A DNA stretch of 37,574 nucleotides from an uncultured Verrucomicrobiota bacterium (GCA_937873455.1 CALMYG010000124.1:1-37574); one strand, 5' to 3'; counted from the stretch's first letter, positions 7,997 to 16,752 are shown. Numbers and translations are program-made. The notes: generated by a model not told the origin, from the sequence alone.

Positions 7997-8078
7997 GCGC
8001 GACGCCGGGGCGCATAAAGTGGACGGGCTCCTTGCACAATCACTTTATAGTCCTGATAAGATGGATGATGAATCAAAT

Positions 8079-8109
8079 GGTATCAGTCAAGAAATCGGGG
8101 ATGCGCCCG
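8079..8109 (+). repeat. Interspersed repeat R1, copy 2 (short)
   Basis: This copy keeps only the 3' two thirds: GTCAAGAAATC, then GGGGATGCGCCCG. It shares 19 of 20 bases with copy 1 over its GTCAAG...GATGCG stretch. It ends 18 bases before the -35 of the next gene, same orientation. The following CGCCCG/CGGGCG hairpin overlaps its end. Confidence 0.55.
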
Positions 8110-8127
8110 TTGCGGGCGGTTTCGCGG

Positions 8128-8156
8128 TTGATTTGCCGCCTTGATCGGGGTATAAG
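8128..8156 (+). promoter_or_regulatory. Promoter of the secreted-protein/nth unit (leaderless type)
   Basis: TTGATT (8128-8133), a 17-base spacer and TATAAG (8151-8156), with only six bases before the ATG at 8163. Confidence 0.6.
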
Positions 8157-8162
8157 TTACTT

Positions 8163-8609
8163 ATGCACATGCGTCTACATTACGGGTTGTTTTTCTTGAT
8201 GGTTGTATCGCTCCTCGCTTCGGCGGAGGCGCGCGGCGAAGCGCCGGCTGCCGGCGCCATCGTCGAAATCGCCGACGGCGTGATTCACCCTGGCGAAGTG
8301 TTTACCGTGCTCACCTATGCCGCACCCCGCGCAGTTCGTCTTGGCGATACCGGGCTGCGGGAAGCCGGGCTAACCGCCGGCGCCTTTCCCCGCGTAGCCG
8401 ATGAAATCCGGATTTTTACCAGCCGCGAAGTCTCGGAGTCCGCCCCGTTGGCCCGCATCTGGATCAATGAGCGGCAGGAGGGCGCTTATTGGTTTTTGAC
8501 CGGCGGCGAAGGCGATGCCGCTGATTTTGTCATCCCGGAAGGGGCGATGGTCGTGATCTGGACCCGCGCCGCGAAAAATCCGGTGACCTGGCAGAATGCC
8601 TTCGAATAA
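8163..8609 (+). CDS. Secreted protein of unknown function
   Basis: A 148-residue protein with a Sec signal peptide (GLFFLMVVSLLASAEA, cut near residue 22). The mature part appears to be all β, with short strands such as GEVFTVLTYAAP, EIRIFTSREV and MVVIWTRAA. I recognise no family. ATG 8163 fits the leaderless promoter; a second ATG at 8169 would also keep the signal peptide. Its 3' end overlaps nth by 14 bases, so the genes are co-expressed, but no functional link is obvious. Confidence 0.75.
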   Translation: MHMRLHYGLFFLMVVSLLASAEARGEAPAAGAIVEIADGVIHPGEVFTVLTYAAPRAVRLGDTGLREAGLTAGAFPRVADEIRIFTSREVSESAPLARIWINERQEGAYWFLTGGEGDAADFVIPEGAMVVIWTRAAKNPVTWQNAFE

Positions 8610-9261
8610 GAGTACGCGCGCTCAGCGGGCGGCGATCATCGACCGCATGCTTGAGGCCTATTATCCCGAGGTGCGGGTTCCGCTCGACCATCGCGATGCT
8701 TACACCTTGTTGATTGCGGTATTGCTGTCCGCGCAATGCACCGACCTGCGGGTAAATCAGATCACCCCGATTCTCTTTGCCCGGGCGGCTGATCCGCGGG
8801 CCATGATCCGGCTCTCCGTGGCCGAGATCGAATCCATCATTCGACCGTGCGGCCTGGCCCCGGCCAAAGCGAAAGCCATTCATGGGTTGTCCACGTTATT
8901 GCTTGAGCGGCATGATGGCCATGTTCCGGCGTCTTTTGCCGAACTCGAGGCGCTGCCCGGGGTGGGTCATAAAACGGCCTCGGTGGTGATGGCGCAGGCG
9001 TTCGGCGTTCCCGCTTTCCCGGTGGATACACACATTCATCGCCTCGCCCAACGCTGGAAGCTGACCAACGGAAAAAACGTCGTTCAAACCGAAGCCGACC
9101 TGAAGGCCTTGTTTCCGGAAAATCGCTGGAACAAGTTGCACATTCAGATTATTCTCTATGGAAGGGAATACTGCACGGCCCGCGGATGCGACGGCACCCG
9201 CTGTCCGATTTGCCGAGCCGTCTTCCCCGGGCGCATACGACCGGTAACCACGAGGAAGTAA
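8596..9261 (+). CDS. nth: Endonuclease III (DNA glycosylase/AP lyase), variant Cys cluster
   Basis: A 221-residue HhH-GPD glycosylase that removes oxidised pyrimidines in base-excision repair. The catalytic Lys is in the helix-hairpin-helix [12 protein letters not shown], and the catalytic Asp is in [14 protein letters not shown]. The N-terminal LLSAQCTD is the substrate-contacting motif. The C-terminal cysteines are spaced C-x4-C-x4-C-x2-C ([14 protein letters not shown]) rather than the usual C-x6-C-x2-C-x5-C, so iron-sulfur binding is uncertain. The gene overlaps its upstream neighbour by 14 bases and ends two bases before the GNAT-nitrilase start. Confidence 0.93.
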   Translation: MPSNKSTRAQRAAIIDRMLEAYYPEVRVPLDHRDAYTLLIAVLLSAQCTDLRVNQITPILFARAADPRAMIRLSVAEIESIIRPCGLAPAKAKAIHGLSTLLLERHDGHVPASFAELEALPGVGHKTASVVMAQAFGVPAFPVDTHIHRLAQRWKLTNGKNVVQTEADLKALFPENRWNKLHIQIILYGREYCTARGCDGTRCPICRAVFPGRIRPVTTRK

Positions 9262-9263
9262 TC

Positions 9264-10823
9264 ATGACCAAGCCCATCGATCTTTCCGAATTTGAAAGCA
9301 AGATACTCTTGCGCAACATTCGGGCCGACGACTTTGACGCAATTGTCGCCGTTCAGTCCGCGAGTTTTCCGGGTATGATCACGTGGACGCGCGAACAATT
9401 TGACAGCCAACTCAAGGTTTTTCCCGAGGGCCAGTTCTGCATCGAAGTGGATGGCCGTATCGTCGCCTCCTGCACCAGCTTGATCGTCGATTTTGACCTC
9501 TATTCCGAATGGCACAACTGGAAGGAAATCTCCGACAATGGATTTATCCGGAACCACGACCCCCAAGGCGATATTCTGTATGGCATCGAAATCATGGTGC
9601 ATCCGGAATTCCGCGGCATGAAGCTGGCCCGTCGCTTGTACGAGGCCCGGAAAAATCTCGTGCGCGAGCGCAACCTCAAGGGGATTGTCATCGGCGGGCG
9701 CATTCCCGGCTACCATCGGCACAAGGCGGAGATGTCCGCCCACGAATACGTGGAAAACGTCGAAGACAAGACCCTCTACGACCCCGTGCTCACCACCCAG
9801 CTTGCCAACGGTTTCGAGCTCAAGCAATTGATCCCCGAGTATATGCCCTCCGATGAGGACAGCGCGGGCTGGGCGACGTACCTCGAATGGACCAACGTTG
9901 ATTACCGGCCCTACAAGAAACGGGCGATCCGCCCCGTTCAGGTCGTACGCCTGGCCGCCGTGCAATACGAAATGCGCACCATCAAGAACTTCAAGGAATT
10001 CGCCAAGCAGTGCGCCTATTTCGTCGATACCGCTTCGGATTATAAATGCGATTTCGTCTTGTTCCCGGAGTTGATCACCACCCAGTTGTTGTCGTTCTGC
10101 GACACCAAGCGCCCCAGCGATGCCGCGCGCAAGCTTGCCGAATTCACGCCCCAGTATCTGGAAATGTTTTCCGAATTCGCCATCCGCTACAACATCAACA
10201 TCATCGGGGGTTCGCAGTTTGCGCTGGAGGACGATACGCTCTACAACATCGCCTATCTGTTTCGGCGCGACGGCTCCATCGGCAAGCAATACAAGATTCA
10301 TGTCACCCCGGCGGAATGGAAATGGTGGGGGGTCAGCGGCGGTAACAAGGTCGAGGTGTTTGATACCGATTGCGGGCGCGTGGCCATTATGATTTGTTAC
10401 GACATCGAATTTCCCGAGTTGGCGCGCATCGCCGCGCAGAAGGGGGCGCAGATCATCTTTGTGCCCTTCAACACCGATGAACGGCATGGATACCTGAGGG
10501 TCCGCCATTGTGCGCTTGCCCGCTGCGTGGAAAACCACATGTACGTGGCGGTCGCCGGACCGGTTGGCAACCTTCCCTTTGTCAACAATGCCGACATTCA
10601 TTATGCCCAGTCGGGGATTTTCACCCCCGCTGATTTTCCCTTCAGCCGCGATGCCATCGCCGCGGAATGCAACCCCAACATCGAGACCATTGTCATTCAG
10701 GACATCGATATCGAGCTGTTGCGCCGTCACCGATACCGCGGTACGACCAACAACTGGAACGACCGTCGCCGCGATCTCTACGAAATCCACTACAAGGAAG
10801 ATGGCCAAACCCGCAAGCTGTGA
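9264..10823 (+). CDS. GNAT acetyltransferase - nitrilase-superfamily fusion (YhcX-like)
   Basis: A 519-residue two-domain protein. Residues 15-215 form a GNAT domain: [20 protein letters not shown] is the acetyl-CoA loop region. Residues 230-500 form a carbon-nitrogen hydrolase with a complete triad: Glu in [10 protein letters not shown], Lys in KQYKIHVTP, and Cys in [13 protein letters not shown]. The same order and size occur in Bacillus YhcX and many bacteria; the substrate is unknown, with an amide or ω-amidase-like reaction plausible. GAGGAAG before the ATG at 9264 decides the start. It ends the plus-strand unit begun at 8163. Confidence 0.92.
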   Translation: MTKPIDLSEFESKILLRNIRADDFDAIVAVQSASFPGMITWTREQFDSQLKVFPEGQFCIEVDGRIVASCTSLIVDFDLYSEWHNWKEISDNGFIRNHDPQGDILYGIEIMVHPEFRGMKLARRLYEARKNLVRERNLKGIVIGGRIPGYHRHKAEMSAHEYVENVEDKTLYDPVLTTQLANGFELKQLIPEYMPSDEDSAGWATYLEWTNVDYRPYKKRAIRPVQVVRLAAVQYEMRTIKNFKEFAKQCAYFVDTASDYKCDFVLFPELITTQLLSFCDTKRPSDAARKLAEFTPQYLEMFSEFAIRYNINIIGGSQFALEDDTLYNIAYLFRRDGSIGKQYKIHVTPAEWKWWGVSGGNKVEVFDTDCGRVAIMICYDIEFPELARIAAQKGAQIIFVPFNTDERHGYLRVRHCALARCVENHMYVAVAGPVGNLPFVNNADIHYAQSGIFTPADFPFSRDAIAAECNPNIETIVIQDIDIELLRRHRYRGTTNNWNDRRRDLYEIHYKEDGQTRKL

Positions 10824-11074
10824 TGGTTCACGAGCCTGGTGAAGGCCGCGCGCATTCCTGATTGGTTGACCGATTCCTATTGCTTCATGATCACCCCCAT
10901 CCGGATCATGAAGAAGATCATGCAATGCGCCTGACTTCTTTATGCGCCGCAGGCGCATGTGGTACTGCGGGAAACCGTCGGGCAGACCCCACGCTTCGTG
11001 GGGTCCGGGGAGTCGGTTGGTCCAGCGGGCCGAGCCGGTCGCCGGCGACCGGCGTCCAGCAAGGCGGAGCGGGT
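10824..11074. other. Hairpin-rich intergenic region
   Basis: There is no convincing gene. Several perfect inverted repeats are present: CTTCATGATC/GATCATGAAG (from about 10884), ATGCGCC/GGCGCAT around GCA (10941-10957), ACCCCAC/GTGGGGT around GCTTC (from about 10987), and the 20-base palindrome whose half is GCCGGTCGCC. None is followed by a T run, so they are not ordinary terminators. Repeat R2 begins immediately after. Confidence 0.5.
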
Positions 11075-11166
11075 GGCGCTGACCTCATGGTCGCGCCGCC
11101 CGCGACAACACCGCTGGCGACCCGCTGGGACAGACGACTCCCCGCCGACGGTTTTCCGCCCGGCTC
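11075..11166 (+). repeat. Interspersed repeat R2, copy A
   Basis: A 92-base element matching the inverted copy at 34340-34431 at 82 of 92 positions without gaps. It begins with a conserved hairpin: GGCGC and GACC pairing with GGTC and GCGCC around a four-base loop (TCAT here, TCTC in the other copy). It lies 77 bases before R1 copy 3, in the same orientation. Confidence 0.75.
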
Positions 11167-11243
11167 CCACACCGCATCAAAAGCCGCCCTCGGCGCGGGC
11201 GGCACAAAACGCCCTATGGCATTTAGGAGTTGATCGCAGGGGC

Positions 11244-11288
11244 GGATACCTGTGTCACGTTGAAGTCAGTGAATCAGGAATGCGCCCG
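11244..11288 (+). repeat. Interspersed repeat R1, copy 3
   Basis: A 45-base element identical to the inverted copy 4 at 38 of 45 positions: GGATACC, GTGTCAC, AAGTCAG, ATCAGG and ATGCGCCCG blocks in order. It ends 24 bases before the -35 of the thiamine operon promoter. A seven-pair hairpin (ATGCGCC/GGCGCAT) overlaps its 3' end. Confidence 0.75.
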
Positions 11289-11312
11289 TGACCCTGGCGC
11301 ATGAAACACCCT

Positions 11313-11341
11313 TTGACAATGCCGGGCGCTTCGCCTAGGTT
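11313..11341 (+). promoter_or_regulatory. Promoter of the thiamine operon
   Basis: A perfect TTGACA (11313-11318), a 17-base spacer and TAGGTT (11336-11341). Transcription would begin near 11348, immediately before the riboswitch. Confidence 0.72.
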
Positions 11342-11349
11342 GGAATCAG

Positions 11350-11424
11350 CCGTTAGGGGTGGCCGAGAGGCCTGAGATGATACCCTGACGACCTGAACCG
11401 GGTAATGCCGGCGTAGGGAAACGG
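11350..11424 (+). promoter_or_regulatory. TPP riboswitch (THI element)
   Basis: Conserved THI-box blocks are present in order: AGGGGTG, CTGAGATGA, ACCCT, GACCTGAACCGGGTAATGCC and GCGTAGGGAA. The closing P1 stem is CCGTT (11350-11354) with AACGG (11420-11424). Together with the terminator at 11457-11482 it should stop transcription of thiM-tenA when thiamine pyrophosphate is bound. The segment between (GCTTTCATGCAG...) may form the anti-terminator. Confidence 0.95.
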
Positions 11425-11456
11425 CGCGATGCTTTCATGCAGTTCATGCAAGACTT

Positions 11457-11482
11457 CCGCCGGTTTCCACCGGCGGTTTTTT
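11457..11482 (+). terminator. Riboswitch-controlled intrinsic terminator
   Basis: Stem CCGCCGG (11457-11463) with CCGGCGG (11470-11476), loop TTTCCA, then six T. It lies 32 bases after the aptamer and before the thiM ribosome site, the expected place for an expression platform acting on transcription. Confidence 0.88.
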
Positions 11483-11500
11483 ATTGGGAGCATGAACGGT

Positions 11501-12301
11501 ATGAATGGAAAATCCGTATGGGCGGATGTCGCATCAATTCGCGAAAAAAATCCGCTGGTCCACAACATTACGAATTATGTGGTGATGAACAATACCGCCA
11601 ACGCGCTGTTGGCATTGGGCGCCTCCCCGGTCATGGCCCACGCTGCCGACGAGGTGGAAGATATGGTGGCGCTCGCCTCGACGGCGGGCGGTGCGTTGGT
11701 CGTGAATATCGGCACCCTGAGTCCGGCCTGGGTCACCGCGATGGAGGCGGCGATGACGTCGGCTTCGGCGCACGCCTTGCCGGTCGTGCTGGACCCGGTT
11801 GGCGCGGGGGCGACGCCCTACCGAACGGAAACGTGCCGGCGTTTGCTGGCGGCGGCGCGTCCAACGGTGATCCGGGGGAATGCCTCGGAAATCATGGCAT
11901 TGCTCGGCGCCGGGGCCGCGACCAAGGGCGTGGATAGCACCCAGGACTCCGATGCCGCCCGGGAGAGCGCACGGTCCCTTGCCCGCGAGCGAGGCTGTGT
12001 GATCAGCGTCAGCGGGGCCGTCGATATCATCACCGACGGGACCGAAGAAATCGAGGTTGCCGCCGGGCATCCCATGATGACCCGGGTGACGGGTCTGGGA
12101 TGTAGCGCTTCGGCGCTGACCGGGGCGTTTCTTGCGGTAAACGCCTCCCCGCTTCATGCCGCCGCGCATGCCATGGCGGTCATGGGAATTTGCGGGGAAA
12201 TTGCCGCGACCCGCGCGCAAGGTCCGGGCTCGCTCCAGGTCGCGTTCATCGATGCGTTGTACCAGATTGACGAAGCCGCCTTGATCGCACACCTGTCATG
12301 A
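11501..12301 (+). CDS. thiM: Hydroxyethylthiazole kinase
   Basis: A 266-residue kinase phosphorylating 4-methyl-5-(2-hydroxyethyl)thiazole, the thiazole salvage step. Motifs are HNITNYVVMNNTANALLA near the start, LDPVGAGATPYR, VIRGNASEIMAL, and the anion-hole/catalytic segment VTGLGCSASALTGAFLA with the conserved Cys. ATG 11501 is preferred because GGGAG lies ten bases upstream; ATG 11492, one base after that site, is less likely. It is the first gene of the riboswitch operon and overlaps thiE by four bases. Confidence 0.94.
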   Translation: MNGKSVWADVASIREKNPLVHNITNYVVMNNTANALLALGASPVMAHAADEVEDMVALASTAGGALVVNIGTLSPAWVTAMEAAMTSASAHALPVVLDPVGAGATPYRTETCRRLLAAARPTVIRGNASEIMALLGAGAATKGVDSTQDSDAARESARSLARERGCVISVSGAVDIITDGTEEIEVAAGHPMMTRVTGLGCSASALTGAFLAVNASPLHAAAHAMAVMGICGEIAATRAQGPGSLQVAFIDALYQIDEAALIAHLS

Positions 12302-12954
12302 GCCGCTATTCGAAAGATGCGTTTTCCCTTTGCCTGGTAACCGATCGGGGGTTGTGCCGCGATCGCCTGCTGGAGGATGTTATCATTGACGCGTTAAAGG
12401 GTGGGGTTTCGATGATTCAACTTCGCGAAAAAAGTTGTTCCACCCGCACGTTTGTTCGCATTGCGGAATCCGTGCTCGCCCTGACCCGTGCGCATGGGGT
12501 GCCGCTCATTATAAACGACCGGGTGGATGTCGCTCTTGCCGTGGGGGCGGAGGGCGTGCACCTGGGTCAATCCGATCTGCCGGCGCCCATGGCCCGGCGT
12601 CTGCTCGGGCCGGACAAAGTGATCGGTCTTTCGGTGGAGAATGTGGAGCAGGCGCGAGCGGCGAACGACATGGACGTGGATTATCTGGGGGTAAGCCCGG
12701 TGTTCGCCACGCCGACCAAAGCTGACGCGCCGTCGGCGCTCGGGTTGTCGGGACTGTCGGCTATCCGCGCCGTATCGCGGCATGTTTTGGTGGCGATTGG
12801 CGGGATTCATGGTGATAACGCGGCGGACGTTCTGCGCGCGGGTGCTGATGGCTTGGCGGTTGTTTCCGCGATTTGCTCGGCTGATGATCCGACCCAGGCC
12901 ACCCGGACATTGGCGACCCGGGTGCGCGAGACAAATCGCGGAGGTGAAGCGTGA
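12298..12954 (+). CDS. thiE: Thiamine-phosphate synthase
   Basis: A 218-residue TIM barrel that joins HMP-pyrophosphate and thiazole phosphate to give thiamine phosphate. Signatures are MIQLREK for pyrimidine/pyrophosphate binding, LIINDRVDVALAVGAEGVHL with GQSDLP, VSPVFATPTK in the phosphate loop and the C-terminal AIGGIHGDN. Start and stop overlap thiM (ATGA) and thiL (GTGA), so translation is coupled along the operon. Confidence 0.94.
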   Translation: MSRYSKDAFSLCLVTDRGLCRDRLLEDVIIDALKGGVSMIQLREKSCSTRTFVRIAESVLALTRAHGVPLIINDRVDVALAVGAEGVHLGQSDLPAPMARRLLGPDKVIGLSVENVEQARAANDMDVDYLGVSPVFATPTKADAPSALGLSGLSAIRAVSRHVLVAIGGIHGDNAADVLRAGADGLAVVSAICSADDPTQATRTLATRVRETNRGGEA

Positions 12955-13952
12955 ATATAGACGAGTTGGGCGAGTTTGGGTTGATCAAGCGCATTGCGCC
13001 GTGGTTTCCCGCGCCGCCGGATTGTCATCAGGGCATCGGCGATGATTGCGCGGTGCTTCCGGGGCGCGATGATCGGTTGTTGTTGGTAACCACCGATTTG
13101 CTGGTGGAAAACTCACATTTCTTGCGCGATCGCATTCCGCCCGAAGACTTGGGTTATAAAGCGCTGGCCGTGAACGTAAGTGACATCGCGGCCATGGGCG
13201 GCACGCCAACCTCGGCATTCTTGTCGCTCGGATTACCCGCCGGGATGAACGTGGCGTGGCTTGACCGGTTCTTTGAAGGGTTGCGCATGATGAGCGCCGA
13301 GGTGAGCTGCCCATTGCTCGGTGGCGATACGACCAAGTCCGCCTCCGGTATCATCATCAACATCGCCGTGCTTGGCGAGGTGGAGCACGACCGGATTCGT
13401 TACCGGTCCGCCGCCCGTCCAGGTGATGTCATTGCGGTAACCGGAAGTCTTGGCGACTCCGGCGCCGGTCTCCGGTTGCTGCTGGAAAACAAACCGGTGG
13501 ATGATGTTGCGGTGCGCGCGCTCATTGATGCGCACCACCATCCCCGTCCGCATGTGGCGGAAGGCCGGTGGTTGGGCGCCCAGACCGGGGTGCACGCGAT
13601 GATGGATGTGTCCGACGGTATCGATTCGGATGTCCGCCGTATCATGGAACGGTCCGGGGTCGGGGCCGCCATCCAACTGGAGGCGCTTCCCGTCACCGAA
13701 CATTTTACGGCGGTCTGCCAGCGTTACGCATGGCCGGCCGCGGAGATCGCCGCCACCGCCGGCGAAGATTATTGCCTCCTGTGCACCATGGATGCCGCTG
13801 CTTTCCCCGCCGTTGCCAAGGAGTTTCAACAACGCTTTCATCGTCCGCTGGCTCCGATCGGCGTGATCGAGGCCGGGAGCGAATTTCACTACCAACTCAA
13901 TGGACGGCCCGCGCAATTGCGGCGCCGCGGCTTTGATCACTTCAAGGAGTAA
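12951..13952 (+). CDS. thiL: Thiamine-monophosphate kinase
   Basis: A 333-residue ATP-dependent kinase converting thiamine phosphate to the cofactor thiamine pyrophosphate. GIGDDCAVL carries the metal-binding Asp pair, VTTDLLVENSHF the next Asp, then LLGGDTTKS and MMDVSDGIDSDV complete the active site of the PurM-like fold. It starts with GTG, with GGAG in good position nearby. It is the essential last step of the pathway and shows the operon makes active cofactor rather than only intermediates. Confidence 0.95.
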   Translation: MNIDELGEFGLIKRIAPWFPAPPDCHQGIGDDCAVLPGRDDRLLLVTTDLLVENSHFLRDRIPPEDLGYKALAVNVSDIAAMGGTPTSAFLSLGLPAGMNVAWLDRFFEGLRMMSAEVSCPLLGGDTTKSASGIIINIAVLGEVEHDRIRYRSAARPGDVIAVTGSLGDSGAGLRLLLENKPVDDVAVRALIDAHHHPRPHVAEGRWLGAQTGVHAMMDVSDGIDSDVRRIMERSGVGAAIQLEALPVTEHFTAVCQRYAWPAAEIAATAGEDYCLLCTMDAAAFPAVAKEFQQRFHRPLAPIGVIEAGSEFHYQLNGRPAQLRRRGFDHFKE

Positions 13953-13955
13953 CGC

Positions 13956-14780
13956 ATGCGGTACGCGACAGCATTAACCATTGCCGGCTCAGATAGCGGC
14001 GGCGGCGCGGGAATTCAGGCGGACCTGAAAACCTTTTCCGCGCTGGGCGTATACGGCATGTCGGTCATTACCGCGCTAACCGCGCAAAACACCCGGGAGG
14101 TGACGGCGATTCATGAAGCGCCGACGGATGTGATCAACCGCCAAATGGATGCGGTTATGACCGATATCGGCGCCGATGCAATCAAGACCGGCATGATGGC
14201 CTCCCCGGAAATCATTGCCGCGGTAGCCGGACGGTTGCGGCATTACCGGCCGTCCGCCCTGGTGGTCGATCCCGTCATGGTTTCAACCAGCGGATTCACG
14301 TTGCTGCGTGATGATGCGATTGAAATCCTGAAGCGCGACTTGATTCCGTTGGCGTTGGTGATTACCCCGAACCTTCCCGAAGCCGAGATTTTGCTGGATA
14401 TGGCGATTTCTGATGAAAAGGCCATGACCGAAGCTGCCGGGCGGTTGCTGGATCTGGGACCGTCGGCGGTGTTGCTGAAGGGCGGGCATTTATCCGGCGC
14501 GAGCAGCAACGATATCCTAGCCGAACGCGGCCCGGACGGAACAACGCAGCTTACGTGGTTTGGCGGGCTACGCATCGCTACGCGCAACACCCACGGAACC
14601 GGTTGCACCTTGTCGGCGGCGATCGCCGCATATCTGGCCAAAGGGTTTCCGGTCAAGCAGGCGGTCGACGAGGCCAAGCGCTACCTGTCCGGCGCATTGG
14701 CGGCGGGTGCGGCCTACACGCTTGGCCGCGGCAATGGTCCGGTTTGTCATTTTTACCAGCAACAGGAGAAATCGTTATGA
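13956..14780 (+). CDS. thiD: Hydroxymethylpyrimidine/phosphomethylpyrimidine kinase
   Basis: A 274-residue ribokinase-fold enzyme phosphorylating HMP twice to HMP-pyrophosphate. IAGSDSGGGAGIQADLKTF is the family N-terminal signature, VVDPVMVSTSG the middle motif, LLKGGHLSG and THGTGCTLSAAIAAYLAKG the ATP/anion-hole part with catalytic context around the GTGC loop. It starts three bases after the thiL stop and overlaps tenA by ATGA. Confidence 0.95.
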   Translation: MRYATALTIAGSDSGGGAGIQADLKTFSALGVYGMSVITALTAQNTREVTAIHEAPTDVINRQMDAVMTDIGADAIKTGMMASPEIIAAVAGRLRHYRPSALVVDPVMVSTSGFTLLRDDAIEILKRDLIPLALVITPNLPEAEILLDMAISDEKAMTEAAGRLLDLGPSAVLLKGGHLSGASSNDILAERGPDGTTQLTWFGGLRIATRNTHGTGCTLSAAIAAYLAKGFPVKQAVDEAKRYLSGALAAGAAYTLGRGNGPVCHFYQQQEKSL

Positions 14781-15430
14781 CGTTTACGGAAACCTTATGG
14801 AAAAGCACCGAGCCGCTTTACCGCGCCATCGCCGACCACCCGTTTAACCGCGACCTCGCCGGCGGACGACTCGACCCGGCCCGGTTCGCCTTTTACGTGC
14901 AGCAGGACTCGCTTTACCTGCGCGACTACGCCCGGGCGCTCGCATTGCTTGCCGCCAAGGCGCCTACTCCTGAAATTGCCAACGACCTGATGACGTATGC
15001 CCAAGGCGGTATTGCCGTGGAACAGGCGTTACATGGAACCTTTTTCCGCCAATTTGCTATTGGCCCGGCTGAGCGCCAGGAGCCGGCGTGTTTTGCGTAC
15101 ACGCAATTCCTGCTCGCCGCCACGGCGTTGGAATCCTACGAGGTTGGTTTGGCCGCCGTCCTGCCCTGCTTTTGGATTTACCGCGAAGTGGGTCTGGCAA
15201 TCAAGAAAACCGCCGCCTCACCGAATCCCTATCAGGCCTGGATCGATACCTACAGCGATGACACGTTTGGTCTTGCTGTGCAACGTATGCTCGAAATAAC
15301 CGAACAGGCCGCAGCCACGGCCTCGCCGCCCTTACAGGACGCGATGCGGGATGCGTTTGCCCGCTCCACCGCCTGCGAGTGGTGGTTCTGGGATGCCGCC
15401 TATCGTGACCTGCGTTGGCCGGCAATCTGA
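14777..15430 (+). CDS. tenA: Aminopyrimidine aminohydrolase / thiaminase II (TenA)
   Basis: A 217-residue all-helical TenA protein that hydrolyses aminopyrimidine from degraded thiamine, feeding HMP to ThiD. The substrate-pocket Asp lies in QQDSLYLRDYARAL, the probable catalytic Cys in AAVLPCFWIYREVG, and the conserved Glu in STACEWWFWDAAY near the C-terminus. ATG 14777 overlaps the thiD stop; the longer frame back to 14555 is a shadow of thiD. A possible terminator follows directly. Confidence 0.93.
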   Translation: MTFTETLWKSTEPLYRAIADHPFNRDLAGGRLDPARFAFYVQQDSLYLRDYARALALLAAKAPTPEIANDLMTYAQGGIAVEQALHGTFFRQFAIGPAERQEPACFAYTQFLLAATALESYEVGLAAVLPCFWIYREVGLAIKKTAASPNPYQAWIDTYSDDTFGLAVQRMLEITEQAAATASPPLQDAMRDAFARSTACEWWFWDAAYRDLRWPAI

Positions 15431-15433
15431 ACC

Positions 15434-15463
15434 CGGGCGGCATTACCACGCCCGCTGTTTTAA
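15434..15463 (+). terminator. Probable terminator of the thiamine operon
   Basis: Stem CGGGCG (15434-15439) with CGCCCG (15449-15454), a nine-base loop and then CTGTTTTAAG. It is four bases after the tenA stop. The T run is short, so efficiency is uncertain. Confidence 0.5.
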
Positions 15464-15499
15464 GCGGATACGCCCGCGGCGGGCCAATCGTGCAGACGG

Positions 15500-16657
15500 T
15501 CAACGGCGCGGGTCGGGTTGCCACAACGCCTGTTGGAATTCGAGTACGCCCAACCATGCCCCGAGATCGATGCGGGCGGAAAGGGTGTAGGCGGTGTTGG
15601 CGGCAAGCTCGGTCAGCGGGGCTCGCAGCGTATAGCCTTCGGCATCCGGCGCTACGTGTGGAATGCGCTGACTGAACGCGACGGCGCCCTTCGCGTCTTT
15701 AATTTCCACCGAGACGGGCGCATCCACGCCCTCGGGCGGACTCCAGGTAAAGCCGCCCATGCGCACCCGGCCGGTGAGAACGGGGCCTCCATCTTCAATA
15801 CGAATTAAAAACGCTAGCGTGGGTGGGACGATCAACGGACGTATCGGGACCGTCAGTTCCGAATTTCGGAGCAAGGTGGAATCGCCGTGAAGGGAAAACT
15901 GCTCGACGTGTTGGCCGGGATGTGTGGCGGTTACCTCTACAACGAGCCGACGCGTTTCGCGATGATCCACAGCTTGTCGCCATGTCCATGTCGTTTGCAG
16001 CGCGGAACCGCCCAGGTCTGCGTTCATGCTAAGGGGTGGAAAAATCCACCACGAAGATGGATCCGGCTCCGGGCGGGTTGCCGTAAGGATTGTCGGGCGA
16101 TTATCCGCGGGCAACAGCCGGGCCAATCGAGGCGGGTTTGCTTCTGGAAACGCGACGCCCAACACGGAGTTTGACGCTCCGCCCACTTGGAAAAGCGCGA
16201 TGGCCGTTTGTGGTCCGGCCACGTTTCGCCACGCCGGCAACGCGGAAGGAATGACCGGCGCCACCGGTAGGTAAAGGTGATAAGGCCGCACGTCGGATGA
16301 GCGTTCCGTGGGGGCGGGCTCCTGGGGCTGGGTATCCGGGTTGAGCCAGTCGTACTGCGGATCAGCGGGTTGGGTTAGTTCTTCCGGGGCGCGACCGGCC
16401 AACACACCCTCGAGGTTGGTCCGGTAAATCCCTTCGAAGCGAAATCGCGTTCCCGGGGCGAAGGCCACCCATGGGTAGGCCCGCTTGGTCCGCCCGACCT
16501 GGATTTCCATCCCGGCGTCACTAACCGAAGCAACCTCCCCGGTAAGGACCACGCCGTTGATCAAGGTGAAGGTGGTTTCCGCCGAGATGGCGGGTGCGAT
16601 CAGGCCCGGCAGCAAGCCGACTACAAGTACCCCGATGCGTTGAAACCTGCGCGTCAT
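15500..16657 (-). CDS. Large secreted protein with an N-terminal SH3-like segment
   Basis: A 385-residue protein with a clear signal peptide (IGVLVVGLLPGLIAPAISA, cut before ETTF). Residues 27-90 (LINGVVLTGEVASVSDAGM...YPWVAFAPGTRFRFEGIY) resemble the small β-barrel segments that open many secreted PVC-group proteins. Residues 100-130 are Pro-rich. The rest is β-rich and ends with sandwich-like strands (YTLRAPLTELAANTAYTLSA), a fibronectin-like look. I recognise no enzyme motif. A promoter with -10 six bases from the ATG indicates leaderless expression. It is convergent with tenA. Confidence 0.78.
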   Translation of the reverse strand: MTRRFQRIGVLVVGLLPGLIAPAISAETTFTLINGVVLTGEVASVSDAGMEIQVGRTKRAYPWVAFAPGTRFRFEGIYRTNLEGVLAGRAPEELTQPADPQYDWLNPDTQPQEPAPTERSSDVRPYHLYLPVAPVIPSALPAWRNVAGPQTAIALFQVGGASNSVLGVAFPEANPPRLARLLPADNRPTILTATRPEPDPSSWWIFPPLSMNADLGGSALQTTWTWRQAVDHRETRRLVVEVTATHPGQHVEQFSLHGDSTLLRNSELTVPIRPLIVPPTLAFLIRIEDGGPVLTGRVRMGGFTWSPPEGVDAPVSVEIKDAKGAVAFSQRIPHVAPDAEGYTLRAPLTELAANTAYTLSARIDLGAWLGVLEFQQALWQPDPRR

Positions 16658-16663
16658 GGTAGT

Positions 16664-16693
16664 ATCCTAGCAAAGTTGCCGCCAGCCGGACAA
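16664..16693 (-). promoter_or_regulatory. Promoter of the 385-residue secreted protein (leaderless type)
   Basis: Minus strand: TTGTCC (16693-16688), an 18-base spacer and TAGGAT (16669-16664), six bases before the ATG at 16657. Confidence 0.5.
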
Positions 16694-16702
16694 CAACGAC
16701 TA

Positions 16703-16732
16703 TTGCCAAATCATCTGAAGGTGAGGTATAGA
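16703..16732 (+). promoter_or_regulatory. Promoter of tRNA-Ser
   Basis: TTGCCA (16703-16708), an 18-base spacer and TATAGA (16727-16732), about 20 bases before the mature tRNA. It is divergent from the promoter at 16664-16693. Confidence 0.55.
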
Positions 16733-16752
16733 AAAAACAGAACCGATGCCGT

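Noticed and set aside
10884..10914. Terminator of the GNAT-nitrilase gene
   Set aside because: The ten-pair stem CTTCATGATC/GATCATGAAG is strong but is followed by A/G-rich sequence with no T run, so I list it only as a hairpin.
9156..10958. A 600-codon open frame on the minus strand
   Set aside because: It is the exact antisense of the GNAT-nitrilase gene, whose domains and catalytic residues are clear. The antisense product has no recognisable motif and is a result of the G+C-rich codon pattern.
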